Source: Streptomyces sp. XD-27 (lineage in GTDB: Bacteria; Actinomycetota; Actinomycetes; Streptomycetales; Streptomycetaceae). Taken from it: a DNA stretch of 64,000 nucleotides. Below, piece after piece: positions 7,980-17,997 of this stretch. The notes beneath the pieces were generated by a model. The model was not told where the DNA came from. It did not search any database and worked only from the letters and a program-made list of their open reading frames with translations. Location: contig NZ_CP130713.1 of the NCBI RefSeq assembly GCF_030553055.1, positions 7,440,001 to 7,504,000 on the forward strand, in the 5' to 3' direction. Positions within the stretch are counted from its first letter, which is position 1. Each line of letters starts with the position of its first letter. The position numbers and the translations under genes were made by a program.

Positions 7980-8456
7980 CGCGTCATTCCTTCCCGGTCC
8001 GAGCACTGGCCGACGACCGCCCCTGGGAGAGACGGGCCTTTCGAAGAAGGTCTCCAGGGAGACTGTGGCCTGGGTGCCGCTCACGCCGTCGATGGCGTAG
8101 AGCCGCCGCAGTACGTCCTGGAGTTGCTCGGTGGTTGCGGTGCGCACTTTCACCAGGATGGACGCACTGCCCGCGATGACGTGCGCCTCCTGGATCTCGG
8201 GAATCGCGGCGAAGTCGGCGGCCGAGTCGCCCATCCAGGCCGAGGACTCGACCATGACGAAGGCCAGTACCCCGCGCCCCAACGCGGCCGGGTCCACGTC
8301 CACCGTCGTGCGACGGATGATGCCGCGCTCGCGTAGCTTGCGTACCCGTTCGTGGGCGGCGCCTGCCGACAGGCCAACCGCCTTGCCCAGTGCGGCGTAT
8401 GGCTGGGTGGCGTCCTGCTGGAGCAGTGCCACAAGCTCGCGGTCGATGTCGTCCAT
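7968..8456 (-). CDS. Lrp/AsnC-family transcriptional regulator
   Basis: 162 residues from the ATG at 8456, which has GAGGGAAG just upstream on its strand; an upstream in-frame ATG adds 20 residues not seen in the family. N-terminal HTH: DDIDRELVALLQQDATQPYA, LGKAVGLSAGAAHERVRKL. A RAM effector-binding domain follows (AFVMVESSAW, AHVIAGSASILVKVRT). Such proteins sense amino acids or small effectors and usually control a divergent neighbour, here the SMP-30 gene (115 bp between starts). The last residues and stop lie within an IS630-type end, so the C-terminus may be artificial. Confidence 0.9.
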   Translation of the reverse strand: MDDIDRELVALLQQDATQPYAALGKAVGLSAGAAHERVRKLRERGIIRRTTVDVDPAALGRGVLAFVMVESSAWMGDSAADFAAIPEIQEAHVIAGSASILVKVRTATTEQLQDVLRRLYAIDGVSGTQATVSLETFFERPVSPRGGRRPVLGPGRNDAPTR

Positions 8457-8570
8457 GCTTCCCTCTTCCGTGCCCCGACCTTCGGCCACCTCTTGCGAAG
8501 ACCATATCTCATCCTGCAATGTTCGTGATTGAGCGAATGAAATTCTGTGACAGGCGTGAAGGGAACACCT

Positions 8571-9491
8571 ATGTCATCCGAGACCCGCCCCGACGTCTAC
8601 GAGGTTGTGGACGAGCGGTTCCGCACCGGACGCTGCGCCAACGGGGATATGCGGCTGGAAAGGCTCTACCAGGACTGCCGTTGGGCGGAGGGCCCGCTCT
8701 ACCTTCCGGCCTGGCGCCAGGTCATCTGGAGTGACATCCCCAATGACCGCATGCTGCGGTGGGACGAGGCGACCGGCACTGTCGGCCTCTTCCGCTCGCC
8801 TGCGGGCCACAGCAATGGCAACACCCTCGACCGGGAGGGCAGGTTGATCACCTGTGAGCAGGGCAACCGCCGCGTCACCCGCACTGAGCACGACGGTGCG
8901 ATCACAGTCATTGCCGACCGTTTCGAAGGCAAGCGGCTCAACAGCCCCAACGACGCGACCGTGCGCTCCGACGGCTCGATCTGGTTCTCCGACCCGGACT
9001 TCGGCATCACCAGCGACTACGAGGGACACCGCGCCGAGAGCGAGATCGGCGCGTGCAACGTCTACCGAGTGGACCCGGGCACGGGACAGGTGCGCCTGGT
9101 TGCGGACGGCTTCGGCGGCCCCAACGGGCTCGTCTTCTCCCTCGACGAGCAGCAGCTGTACGTCTCCGACACCCGGGCCGGTCACATCCGCGTGTTCGAT
9201 GTGCGCGAGGACGGCACGCTCTCGGACGGCAAGGTCTTCGCCGAGGCCACGGACGGTGTCGCCCGGTTCGACAACATTCGCTTCGACAAGGACAGGCGGC
9301 TGTGGGCGGCGGCCATGGCCGGTGGGGTGCACTGCTACGACCCGGACGGAACGCTGATCGGCCGGATCCGGGTTCCCGAGCCCGTCTCCAACATCGCCTT
9401 CGGCGGCCCGAAGAACAACCGCCTGTTCATCACCGCGACCACCACGTTGTACTCCCTGGTGATGTCGGTCACCGGCGCCCCCCGGATCTAG
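8571..9491 (+). CDS. SMP-30/gluconolactonase-family hydrolase
   Basis: 306 residues from the ATG at 8571 (GAAGGGAAC upstream). Six-bladed beta-propeller lactonase features: CRWAEGPLYLPAWRQVIWSD (with the metal-binding Glu), AGHSNGNTLDREGRLI, KRLNSPNDATVRSDGSIWF, SDPDFGI, GGPNGLVFSLDEQQLYVSD and ARFDNIRFDKDRRLW. Asn and Asp of the SPND and SDT motifs would complete the divalent-metal site. It is predicted to be a cytoplasmic lactone or organophosphate-type hydrolase in sugar-acid metabolism, regulated by the divergent Lrp gene. Its TAG stop is formed inside an IS630-type end (CTAG 9488-9491), suggesting 3' clipping by transposition. Confidence 0.9.
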   Translation: MSSETRPDVYEVVDERFRTGRCANGDMRLERLYQDCRWAEGPLYLPAWRQVIWSDIPNDRMLRWDEATGTVGLFRSPAGHSNGNTLDREGRLITCEQGNRRVTRTEHDGAITVIADRFEGKRLNSPNDATVRSDGSIWFSDPDFGITSDYEGHRAESEIGACNVYRVDPGTGQVRLVADGFGGPNGLVFSLDEQQLYVSDTRAGHIRVFDVREDGTLSDGKVFAEATDGVARFDNIRFDKDRRLWAAAMAGGVHCYDPDGTLIGRIRVPEPVSNIAFGGPKNNRLFITATTTLYSLVMSVTGAPRI

Positions 9492-9521
9492 TGCTCTGAC
9501 CGCGAAGGCTGACCGGGGTGG
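9488..9521 (+). repeat. IS630-type left end, copy 2
   Basis: Direct repeat of 7946-7979, followed at once by the N-terminal part of an IS630 transposase, which identifies the repeat as that element's left end. Confidence 0.7.
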
Positions 9522-9537
9522 TGGTTCCCGCGGTTGG

Positions 9538-9748
9538 ATGCCCGGATGGGTCCGCCCGACTGCTGGGGGTGTGGTGGCTGAGCCTGTCCGTGTGCGCAGA
9601 CTGACCGACCAGGAGGGGCAGAGACTGCAGCAGATTGTGCGCCGAGGAAGTGCTGGTTCTGTGCGCTACCGGCGCGCGGTGATGCTGCTGGCTTCGGCCG
9701 GCGGCCGGGTGCCGGTGATCGCGAAGCTGGTGCAGGCCGACGAGGAGC

Positions 9749-9755
<7 letters not shown>
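9538..9755 (+). pseudogene. IS630-family transposase, N-terminal fragment
   Basis: Encodes VRVRRLTDQEGQRLQQIVRR and SVRYRRAVMLLASAGGRVPV followed by IAKLVQADEE, the N-terminal HTH of a common Streptomyces IS630 transposase. It stops dead at about residue 70, where an IS21 istB sequence begins. No catalytic residues are retained. Confidence 0.75.
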
Positions 9756-10801
<1,046 letters not shown>

Positions 10802-10975
10802 AGGCCAACATCCGACTGAGCACGTTCATCTGTACTTCCCTGTGCACTTTCTCAAGTACGCCGACATGGCTGTGCCACTTTCACGGGGAGTCGTTTCTCG
10901 ACGTCAGACAAGATCAATGTCAGTGGCTTTTGATTTCACTCCCGACTGTCAGTGCCGGGTGGAAGACTGCCCGGC

Positions 10976-11572
10976 ATGATCGAACCGAACCCGAAAGCGG
11001 ACCTACTCCGATACCTGCAAGAGGCGCGTGATGCCCTGGTGTGGAAGCTCGATGGGCTCTCGGAGTACGACATCCGCCGCCCGCTGACCCCCACGGGCAC
11101 GAACCTGTTGGGGCTGGTCAAGCATGTCGCTAGCGTGGAACTGGGTTACTTCGGCGACACGTTCGGGCGGCCGTTCTTCGACGCGGACCCGCCGCCCTGG
11201 TGGTATACCGAGGACACAGAACCCAATTCAGACATGTGGGCCACTGCAGACGAGTCGCGCGAAGACATCCTCGGGCTGTATCGGCAGGCGTGGAAGCACT
11301 CCGACAGCACGATCGCGGCACTCACGCTGGAAGCGCTCGGCCGTGTCCCGTGGTGGCCCGAGGAACGTGGAGAGGTGACACTGCACCACATCCTGGTGCG
11401 CGTGATCTCCGATACTCAGCGGCATGCCGGCCACGCGGACATCGTGCGAGAGCTCATCGACGGATCCGTCGGGCATTTGCAGGGCAAGGACAACATGCCG
11501 CCAGGTGATCAGGCATGGTGGGAGGGCCACCGGTGCCGACTGGAGCGCGTGGCGCGGGAAGTCAACGGCTGA
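10976..11572 (+). CDS. DinB-like (DUF664) four-helix protein
   Basis: 198 residues from the ATG at 10976. The family pattern is clear: LLRYLQEARDALVWKLDGLS, LTPTGTNLLGLVKHVASVEL with the first metal His, and VTLHHILVRVISDTQRHAGH with two further His in the last helices. DinB-fold proteins bind a metal through three His and include mycothiol/bacillithiol-dependent transferases. The specific reaction is unknown. It is a single gene between IS fragments. Confidence 0.85.
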   Translation: MIEPNPKADLLRYLQEARDALVWKLDGLSEYDIRRPLTPTGTNLLGLVKHVASVELGYFGDTFGRPFFDADPPPWWYTEDTEPNSDMWATADESREDILGLYRQAWKHSDSTIAALTLEALGRVPWWPEERGEVTLHHILVRVISDTQRHAGHADIVRELIDGSVGHLQGKDNMPPGDQAWWEGHRCRLERVAREVNG

Positions 11573-11639
11573 TCTCGCCCAACTGCCGACCCCGCTGGCT
11601 CCGGGGTCGGCCATGCGACGCCGTTCAGCTGGCCTGGGT

Positions 11640-11934
11640 TTGCTCGGCCAGGGCTTTGGTGTGGGCGAGGCGGTAGGACTCGGTGCCGGTCTGGATGATT
11701 GGGCGGAGCGTCCAGGCCAGCCCGCAGCATCCCGTCGATCAGCGGCTTGTGGGGATCGAGCCGGGACTCCTTGCGCCGCTGCTTCTTCCGCGGCTCGGGC
11801 CACTGCCCGTCCAGGGCCCGCCGGACGTTCTCCAGGTCACGTTGTGCGTGCGCTGAAGCGCACGCAGCGACATGCCCATCCGGTGACCGGCGGATCGCCG
11901 CGTACAACTCGACCTTCGACTGCGAGTTACCCAT
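11640..11934 (-). pseudogene. IS21-family IstA transposase, N-terminal remnant
   Basis: Begins at ATG 11934 with MGNSQSKVELYAAIRRSPDG. A neighbouring frame supplies MSLRALQRTHNVTWRT, then the first frame resumes with VRRALDGQWPEPRKKQRRKE and LDPHKPLIDGMLRA. This is the HTH start of IstA, frame-disrupted and missing the DDE core. It may be the partner of the istB remnant at 9749, now on the opposite strand. Confidence 0.7.
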
Positions 11935-11999
11935 GAGGCCCCCAGCGGAGAAGCACACCTCACAGTCCCACCGCAAGCCCCCAAGTGACGTCAAAACAA

Positions 12000-13841
12000 G
12001 GCTCTGGCACAGATCTTGGGGAGCGGTCGCGGAGGGTGACCGCAGTATTCGATCGCGATTCACCAATCGAGTGTGAGACCGCGTACGCCGTGATGCCGAA
12101 CAGTAGGTAGTGGCGCTCCGTCAGGTAGCTGTATTTCTCCATCGTTCGGGGCCGTGGCCGGTGACGGTGTTGGGTATGCAGGCCGACGCATCGTTCTGGG
12201 GTTCGCTGGTGTTCGACGGGATCGACGACCTGGTCGTCGAGGCGGTGACGGCCGCTTTCGGCACGGTCGACGTGGCGGCAAGAGGCCGGGCTGCCGGAGC
12301 GGCCCGCCCGGACTGCAGGCGCTTTTCGGACCGGGTGGCATGACTCCTACCAGCGCAGACTCAGAGATCTCCCGCTCGGTGAGTTCCGCGTCGTGATCCT
12401 GTTGACGGTCCGGCGTTTCATCTGTGGCTCGGCGGACTGCCCACGCCGGACGTTCGCCGAGCCGTTTGCACAGTTGACCACCCCGTACGCGCGCTTCACC
12501 AGTCGGCTCAACCGCGCCTTGGAGCGCATCGGGCTGGCACTGGCCGGACGGGCTGGCTCCCGGCTGGCTGCCCAACTGGGCTTTGGCGCAGGGAGGATGA
12601 TCTTGCTGCGCCGGGTCATGGCGATGCCGGATCCGCAGTCCAGCACGCCGCGGGTGCTGGGGGTTGACGATTTCGCCACCCGGCGCGGACAGTCGTACGC
12701 CACTGTGATCACTGACGGTGTACGCCACCATCCGATCGATGTCCTGCCCGGACGTGCAGCGGGACCGCTCGCCGCGTGGCTCACCGCGCACCCCCGGCGT
12801 GGAGATCATCTGCCGGGACCGGGCAGGTGCCTACGCCGAAGGGGCCCGGCTCGGTGCCCCTGACGCTCTCCAGGTCGCCGACCGGTTCCACCTCTGGCAG
12901 GGCCTCGGCCGGGCGGTGGAGACTTGCGTCGCCGCCCACCGTGACTGCCTGCGGGCCCCGCCACTGGAACCCAAGCCGTCGTCCGCCGACACGCTGTGGG
13001 AACCGGTGCGTTCGGGCACCGCCCTGCCACAGAGCGACTCGGACCACGGTGTCCGGGATCCTTCCGGGCCGCGGGCCCAGCGCAAGAAGGCCGCGCATGC
13101 CCAGGTCCACGAGCTGCTCGCGCAGGGCCACTCGCGCCGGGCGGTCGCCCGACACATGGGCTGGGGCCTCAACACCGTGCTGCGCTATGCGAGCGCGCCC
13201 CGCTGGCAGGACACCATCCGCGAAGGCCGGCCCCGGCCCAGCCGACTCGATCCGTACAAGTCCTACCTGGAGCGGCGATTCGCCGAAGGGTGCACGAGTG
13301 TCACCCGGCTGCACCGTGAACTGCTCGCCGAGAATGCTCCCGTCACCTACGGCATGGTCCGCGCTCATATCGCCGCCCTGCGTGCTTCTCCGCCCGAAGC
13401 ACCGCCCCCACCACCGACAGTGCGGCAGGTGACTGGCTGGCTCACCCGCCATCCCACGTCCTTGAGCGAGGACGGCCGCACAGCCTTGAAGGCCGTCCTG
13501 GCCCACTGCCCCGAGTTGGACACGGCCGCCGAGCGCATCCGCTGCTTCGGCGAGATACTCACCGATCGCCTCGGCGCCATGCTCCCCAGCTGGATCGACG
13601 CTGTCGAAGCCGGCCAACTGCCCGGCCTCACCGGCTTCGCATGCCACCTGCGCCGTGACTTCGACGCTGTGACAGCCGGACTCACCCTGGAATGGAGCTC
13701 TGGCGGAACCGAGGGCGCCGTGAACCGCATCAAGAAGATCAAAAGGCAGCTATACGGACGCGCCGGATTCGAACTACTCCGCAAGATGATCCTGCTTCAG
13801 TGACTGATCGTGACGGCTCCCTACGATCAATGCCGGAGTCC
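12000..13841. mobile_element. ISL3-family insertion sequence (defective)
   Basis: Imperfect terminal repeats flank the transposase. The left end begins GGCTCTGGCACAGATCTTGG at 12000. The right end (13819-13841) read inward begins GGACTCCGGCATTGATCGTA. They share GG, CTC, GGCA and GATC blocks. Size 1.84 kb, one transposase with two frameshifts. Confidence 0.6.
12176..13803 (+). pseudogene. ISL3-family transposase, two frameshifts
   Basis: Starts MQADASFWGSLVFDGIDDLV. A zinc-finger-like region follows (RPDCRRFSD in one frame, GSADCPRRTFAEPF in the next), then the DDE core: GVDDFATRRGQSYATVITDG, IICRDRAGAYAEGARLGAPD, QVADRFHLWQGLGRAVE and the Glu region EWSSGGTEGAVNRIKKIKRQ, ending GFELLRKMILLQ. 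One extra base near 12340 and one extra C in the C-run near 12790 break the frame; removing both restores a transposase of about 540 residues. These may be real lesions or sequence errors. Confidence 0.85.
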
Positions 13842-13989
13842 GCTGAACGGGGAATTCCAAGCTGTGGCCACGGTTCGATGCGAGTGCCTGAACGGTGCCT
13901 GTGGCAGCTGTGAGAGGAGCAAAGCAGCGTGCCATCGCCTCCAACGAATGCTTTTGCGCGTGCCGCCGTCCGGATGATGAGCTGGCACA

Positions 13990-14943
13990 GTGACCAACCA
14001 CGATGAGGCGGCGGCTGTCCGACCGTTGGCCCTGGCTTGGGTGAGCCGGCACCTGGAGGTCGGCGAACGGATCGTCAGAGCCGAGGCGCTGCAGGGCGGC
14101 ATCACTGCCGAAATGCGGAGGCTGACCATCAGCACGCGGGACGGAGGCGCCCGTGACCTGGTGCTGCGGACCTTCGTCAACGTGGCGCACGCCGAGGACT
14201 GGTTGAACAGGGAAGCCGCCGCCCTGACCCTGCTCGCGGGGACCGGCGTGCCGGCTCCTGGACTGGTCGCGGTCGATCAGACCGCCACGCATTGCGAGTA
14301 TCCGTCGCTCCTGATGACACACCTGGCGGGACGAACGGTCCTCGACGATGAGGGATTGGAGACGCACGTTCCTCTGCTGGCCCGTCAACTCGTGGCGATC
14401 CACGCGTTGCGACCCGCCGAGCGGCTCCCAGAGTATGTGGCGTTGACGACCGCGGACACCGTCGTGGTTCCGAAGGGCGCCGACGCGGCGGTATGGGCCG
14501 CGGCGATCGACGTGATCCGCAAGCCCGCGCCGCCCTATGCAGGGCGATTCCTGCACCGGGACTTCCAACCCGGCAACGTGCTGTTCGACGTGCCGCCTTC
14601 AAGGCCGGCGGGTGCCCGGATCACGGGGGTCGTCGACTGGGCAGCGACCTCCTGGGGCCCGGCGGATCTCGATGTGGCGCACTGTTCCACCAACCTCGCG
14701 ATTCTGCACGGCCCGGCGTGGGGTCTGCGGTTCGCCGAGGCGTATGAGGAGGCCGGCGGGGTGCTGGCCGCGGCCGCGAGCGAGCGGCTGTACTGGCGGG
14801 TGCGGGACGGGCTGGCGTGCTCAGAAGAAGTGCAGCAGATGGCGCAGCCATGGCGGGAGGCAGGGAGGGCAGAGCTGACGACGCGGGCCGTGGAGGAGCG
14901 GCTGAATGCCTATGTCACCGCCCTGATGAACGCGCTGGGCTGA
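13990..14943 (+). CDS. Aminoglycoside phosphotransferase (APH) family kinase
   Basis: 317 residues from a GTG at 13990. N-lobe: LQGGITAEMRRLTISTRD. Catalytic loop: GRFLHRDFQPGNVLF with the base Asp. Metal loop: ITGVVDWAATSWGPADLDVA. A C-terminal helical lobe follows. Related to APH/choline-kinase-like enzymes that phosphorylate small hydroxylated molecules or antibiotics. It is unrelated in sequence detail to the APH at 2340. Single gene; substrate unknown. Confidence 0.87.
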   Translation: MTNHDEAAAVRPLALAWVSRHLEVGERIVRAEALQGGITAEMRRLTISTRDGGARDLVLRTFVNVAHAEDWLNREAAALTLLAGTGVPAPGLVAVDQTATHCEYPSLLMTHLAGRTVLDDEGLETHVPLLARQLVAIHALRPAERLPEYVALTTADTVVVPKGADAAVWAAAIDVIRKPAPPYAGRFLHRDFQPGNVLFDVPPSRPAGARITGVVDWAATSWGPADLDVAHCSTNLAILHGPAWGLRFAEAYEEAGGVLAAAASERLYWRVRDGLACSEEVQQMAQPWREAGRAELTTRAVEERLNAYVTALMNALG

Positions 14944-14977
14944 GCCAAAGCAGCCCGGGGCGCGGGCACGGTGGCGA

Positions 14978-15115
14978 GGAACGGTCGGAGAACTGCGGCT
15001 CGTAGTACGCCTCCAGGAGGAGTCGCATCACTTCACCAACCAGCTTGTCCGCCCATGTAGGCAGTCCAAGAGGGCGAAGCACCCACTCGTCGTCCGTGAG
15101 ACCACCCCGAGCCAT
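14978..15115 (-). pseudogene. Group II intron reverse transcriptase fragment
   Basis: The translated fragment reads RPLGLPTWADKLVGEVMRLL followed by LEAYYEPQFSDRS. This is the RT-1/RT-2 block of bacterial group II intron maturases (PLGLPTW.DK.....RLLLEAYYEPQFSD.SHGFR). It stops exactly before the expected HGFRP and nothing further of the RT or intron RNA was found. Confidence 0.75.
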
Positions 15116-15258
15116 GCCGCCTGTCTACCGTCCCGGGCCCAGCCGGGACAGCAGAACGACCAACTCGTGATCTGAACTCGGCGCACGCTCCAACTGAGGG
15201 TGCGGCGTACCCACGGGGAGTTTGTGCCGCACGCTCGGCGGTTCCCTCTCCTGGTCTG

Positions 15259-15978
15259 TCACGCGGCCTGTCCGGTCGCGGCCAGTACCAGTTCGCGGAC
15301 GGTGATCCGCTGCGGTTGCTCGTAGACCCAACGGACCGCCTCCGCGATCTCATCGGCCGTCGGCAGTTCCACCGCGTCCTTGAATGCCTGGTAATCGGCT
15401 TTGGCGGCCTCGTCGGTGGTGTGCGACAGCAGGTCCGTACGGACCGCGCCCGGGGCGATGGTCACCACCCGCACTCCGTGCGCGGCGACCTCCTCGCGCA
15501 GGCTCTCCGAGATCGCGTGCACCGCGGCTTTGGTGCCGCTGTAGACGGTGTGCTTCGGGTAGCTCTTGAGACCTGCCACCGAGCCGATGTTGATCACTGT
15601 GCCGGTTCCGCGGTCGACCATGCCGGGCAGTACCGCGGCGATACCGTTGAGCAGGCCGCGCACATTCACGTCCACCATCTGGTCCCATTGCTGGGCTGGT
15701 TGGGCGGCGACCTCGCCGAGCAGCATCGTCCCGGCGTTGTTCACGAGCGCGTCGGTGGGTCCGAAGGCGGCCTCGGCCTCGGCGACCGCGGCGGCCACCG
15801 CGGAGCGGTCGGTGACGTCCACCGCCCGCGCCAGCGCGCGGGGCAGGCCCAGGCCGGTGAGCCGGTCGAGGCGACGGCCGAGCAGCAGGAGCGGGTGACC
15901 GCGGTCGGCGAAGGCGCGTGCGGTGGCCGCGCCGATGCCCGTACCGGCGCCGGTGATGACGATGAGCGGCTGTGCCAT
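15259..15978 (-). CDS. Short-chain dehydrogenase/reductase (classical SDR)
   Basis: 239 residues from the ATG at 15978 (GGAG 7 bases upstream on its strand). Cofactor motif TGAGTGIGAATARAF, NNAGTMLLGE, catalytic Ser in INIGSVAGLKS and YSGTKAA as the YxxxK pair. LGRRLDRL after the second strand suggests NADP(H) preference. It is a cytoplasmic oxidoreductase of unknown substrate. Divergent from the LysR gene at 16111 (132-bp gap), the usual arrangement for LysR control of an SDR. Confidence 0.92.
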   Translation of the reverse strand: MAQPLIVITGAGTGIGAATARAFADRGHPLLLLGRRLDRLTGLGLPRALARAVDVTDRSAVAAAVAEAEAAFGPTDALVNNAGTMLLGEVAAQPAQQWDQMVDVNVRGLLNGIAAVLPGMVDRGTGTVINIGSVAGLKSYPKHTVYSGTKAAVHAISESLREEVAAHGVRVVTIAPGAVRTDLLSHTTDEAAKADYQAFKDAVELPTADEIAEAVRWVYEQPQRITVRELVLAATGQAA

Positions 15979-16096
15979 GGTGTGCTCCATTCCTCGTGAC
16001 TTCTGGATACCGCCTCCGGGCGGGACCTGCGGAGGTGATGTCATCAACCTTGCTCGTGCGGCGACTTCCGAACAATGCCGATCCCTGCAACGATCG

Positions 16097-16112
16097 ATAA
16101 CCTGAGAGTTAT
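16097..16112. promoter_or_regulatory. Candidate LysR-type operator overlapping the regulator's start
   Basis: Perfect inverted repeat ATAAC-N6-GTTAT, a typical T-N11-A LysR box form. It ends inside the ATG of the lysR gene, a position that would block its own translation or elongation when bound. Confidence 0.6.
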
Positions 16113-16974
16113 GGAAAGCCGTGAGATCGAGATCTTCCTGACGCTTGCCGAGGAACTGCACTTCGCGCGCACCGCCGAGCGGCTGCTCGTCTCGCAGGCC
16201 CGGGTCAGCCAGACCATCAAGAAGCTGGAGCGCCGGTTCGGCACCGCGCTGTTCGAGCGGACCAGCCGGCGGGTCGCCCTCACTCCGGTAGGCCGTCGCC
16301 TACGGGACGACATCGGCCCGGCGTTCGTACGTATCCAGGAAGGGATCGCGCGTGCGACCGAGGCCGGCCGGGGTGTTGCCGGACCGCTGCACGTGGGCTT
16401 CTCCGGTGCGCTCCAGGGTGACTTGGCGCTCTCCGTCCAGACCGCCCTGCGCACCGGCAACCCTGAGTGCGAGGTGCGACTCCATGAGGTCCCCGAAGGC
16501 GATCCGTACAGGCCCCTCCGGTCCGGCGAAGTCGATCTGGCCATCGTCCGATTCCCCGTCAGCGAACCGGACTTGACGGCCGGGCCGGTGCTGATATCCG
16601 ACGCCGTGATGCTCGCCGTTCCCGCCCGCCACCGGCTGGCCCGCCGCGACGCGGTCGGCGAAGGCGACCTCGCCGGCGAGAGCGTGCTGCCGGCCGGCTC
16701 GCTCCAGGAGACGCTGGCCCGGGTCGGCGCCGGCCATGGCGTCCACCCCGTCCCGAGCCAGACAGCGGTGTACCAGACCCGCCCGACGATCGCCTTCGTC
16801 CCCTACTCGGATGCGCCACCCGCCGAGTTCGGTGCGGTATGGCGGACAGCGGGGGACAACGCCCGCATCCGCGCCTTCGTCGCCGCCGCCGCTGCCCTGG
16901 TGCGTACCGAAGGCGGCCCCGCACAGGTCTGTGGAGCCTGCCGGGCCGACGCCATCAGCCCCGCGCCTCGGTGA
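16111..16974 (+). CDS. LysR-family transcriptional regulator
   Basis: 287 residues from the ATG at 16111. N-terminal winged HTH: EIEIFLTLAEELHFARTAER, LLVSQARVSQTIKKLERRFG, ALFERTSRRVALTPVG. An effector-binding periplasmic-protein-like domain follows (PLHVGFSGALQGDLALSVQT, GEVDLAIVRFPV). It is expected to tetramerise and activate or repress the divergent SDR gene in response to a small molecule. The C-terminal 20 residues are not conserved-looking. It is followed immediately by an IS5 remnant. Confidence 0.9.
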   Translation: MESREIEIFLTLAEELHFARTAERLLVSQARVSQTIKKLERRFGTALFERTSRRVALTPVGRRLRDDIGPAFVRIQEGIARATEAGRGVAGPLHVGFSGALQGDLALSVQTALRTGNPECEVRLHEVPEGDPYRPLRSGEVDLAIVRFPVSEPDLTAGPVLISDAVMLAVPARHRLARRDAVGEGDLAGESVLPAGSLQETLARVGAGHGVHPVPSQTAVYQTRPTIAFVPYSDAPPAEFGAVWRTAGDNARIRAFVAAAAALVRTEGGPAQVCGACRADAISPAPR

Positions 16975-17005
16975 ACGCGCGGCAGATCGTCCGGTGTCCA
17001 CGGAC

Positions 17006-17090
17006 GCGGACACTGAAGGACTGGCGAGGCATCGCCACCCGCTACGACAAAACACCCGAGAGCTACCTCGCCAGACTCCAGCTCCGCGTG
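17006..17090 (+). pseudogene. IS5-type transposase C-terminal scrap
   Basis: LKDWRGIATRYDKTPESYLA and RLQLR, the terminal segment of IS5-type transposases (RLK.WRGIATRYDKTP.SY). Under 90 bp survive. Confidence 0.65.
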
Positions 17091-17097
17091 CGGCTCC

Positions 17098-17529
17098 GTG
17101 ACCTGCTCCCGCACCTCGGGGTCGATCATGCGCTGGATCGTAGAAGCGACACCGGCGACGACGGGTGGGGGAGTGCCGGGGGAGACCGTTCTCGATGTCC
17201 CGGCGGCCAGCGGGGGCTTGGAGGCTGCTGCGGGTGATTCGGTTGTCGGGGAGGCTGCGGTGCCCGATTCGGGCGCGGTTGTGGCGTGGCTCCCCGAGCA
17301 GCAGACTCAGGAGCCGGACCTGGACCCGGTGCGGCAGTAGATCGTCCTCGTCGCCGAGTGGCTGACCGAGGCGGAGCGCACCGGGAAGAAGCTTTCCGGG
17401 TCGGAGGTCGCTCGCAGGTTCGAGCTGTCCGCGAAGACGGGGCAGTGGCGGGTCATTGCGGCGGCGGAGTATCTGGAGGAGCAGCGTCAGAGGTCCGGCC
17501 GTGCGCACCTTCGGTCGGTCGGTAGCTGA
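17098..17529 (+). pseudogene. Plasmid-type membrane/HTH (Spd-like) protein remnant with internal stop
   Basis: One frame interrupted by TAG at 17338-17340, where CAG would continue it. The second half reads IVLVAEWLTEAERTGKKLSG, SEVARRFELSAKTGQWRVIA and AAEYLEEQRQRSG, a helix-turn-helix like the C-termini of spread/DUF2637-type proteins of Streptomyces integrative plasmids. The first half is acidic and low in complexity. The membrane part is absent. I infer a relic of an integrated conjugative element; the family assignment is tentative. Confidence 0.45.
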
Positions 17530-17599
17530 CCGACGTCGTCCAGCCAGTGGCTGATGACTGGGGCCGGTTATCGGCCACTCGTGTTCGCCCACAGGCGGT

Positions 17600-17955
17600 C
17601 GTGACCGATGGGCGGTGACTGATGCCTCGTGGTCGATGGCGGTGACCGGTGACTGATGGGCCTGTGACCGATACCGGGCGCTGGTGACCGGTGACCGATC
17701 CGGGCCTCATCGGGCATCGGTCATGACCGATCGGCGGCCCCGGCGGTAGCCGCGAGTCCGTGTAGCCTCCGGGCTTGCCCAGCCCCTGAAGGGGGCTTGC
17801 CCAGGGGCGGTTCGATCGGTGACAGGGGCTTGCCCGGCTCCTTGGGTGGCTTGCCTGATTGGTCACTGACTGGTTGCCCGCGACGTGGGCAAGCCTCCCA
17901 CTTGCTCTTTGAGGGGGTTGGGCAAGCCTTCGGGCAAGCCTTTGGGTAAGCCCAG
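17600..17955. repeat. Iteron-like repeat cluster upstream of the sigma-like gene
   Basis: Two families of short repeats fill an otherwise gene-free stretch. Left part (17600-17730): at least six copies of a GTGACCGAT/GTGACTGAT-type 9-mer. Right part (17770-17951): four GGCTTGCC copies (17771, 17792, 17825, 17847) and four inverted GGCAAGCC/GGTAAGCC copies (17887, 17920, 17931, 17943). The spacing and mixed orientation look like an iteron origin or a multi-site operator. Confidence 0.6.
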
Positions 17956-17997
17956 GTGAGGAGGGTTCTCGGCACGAGATCCGAAAGGAGCTGTGCC

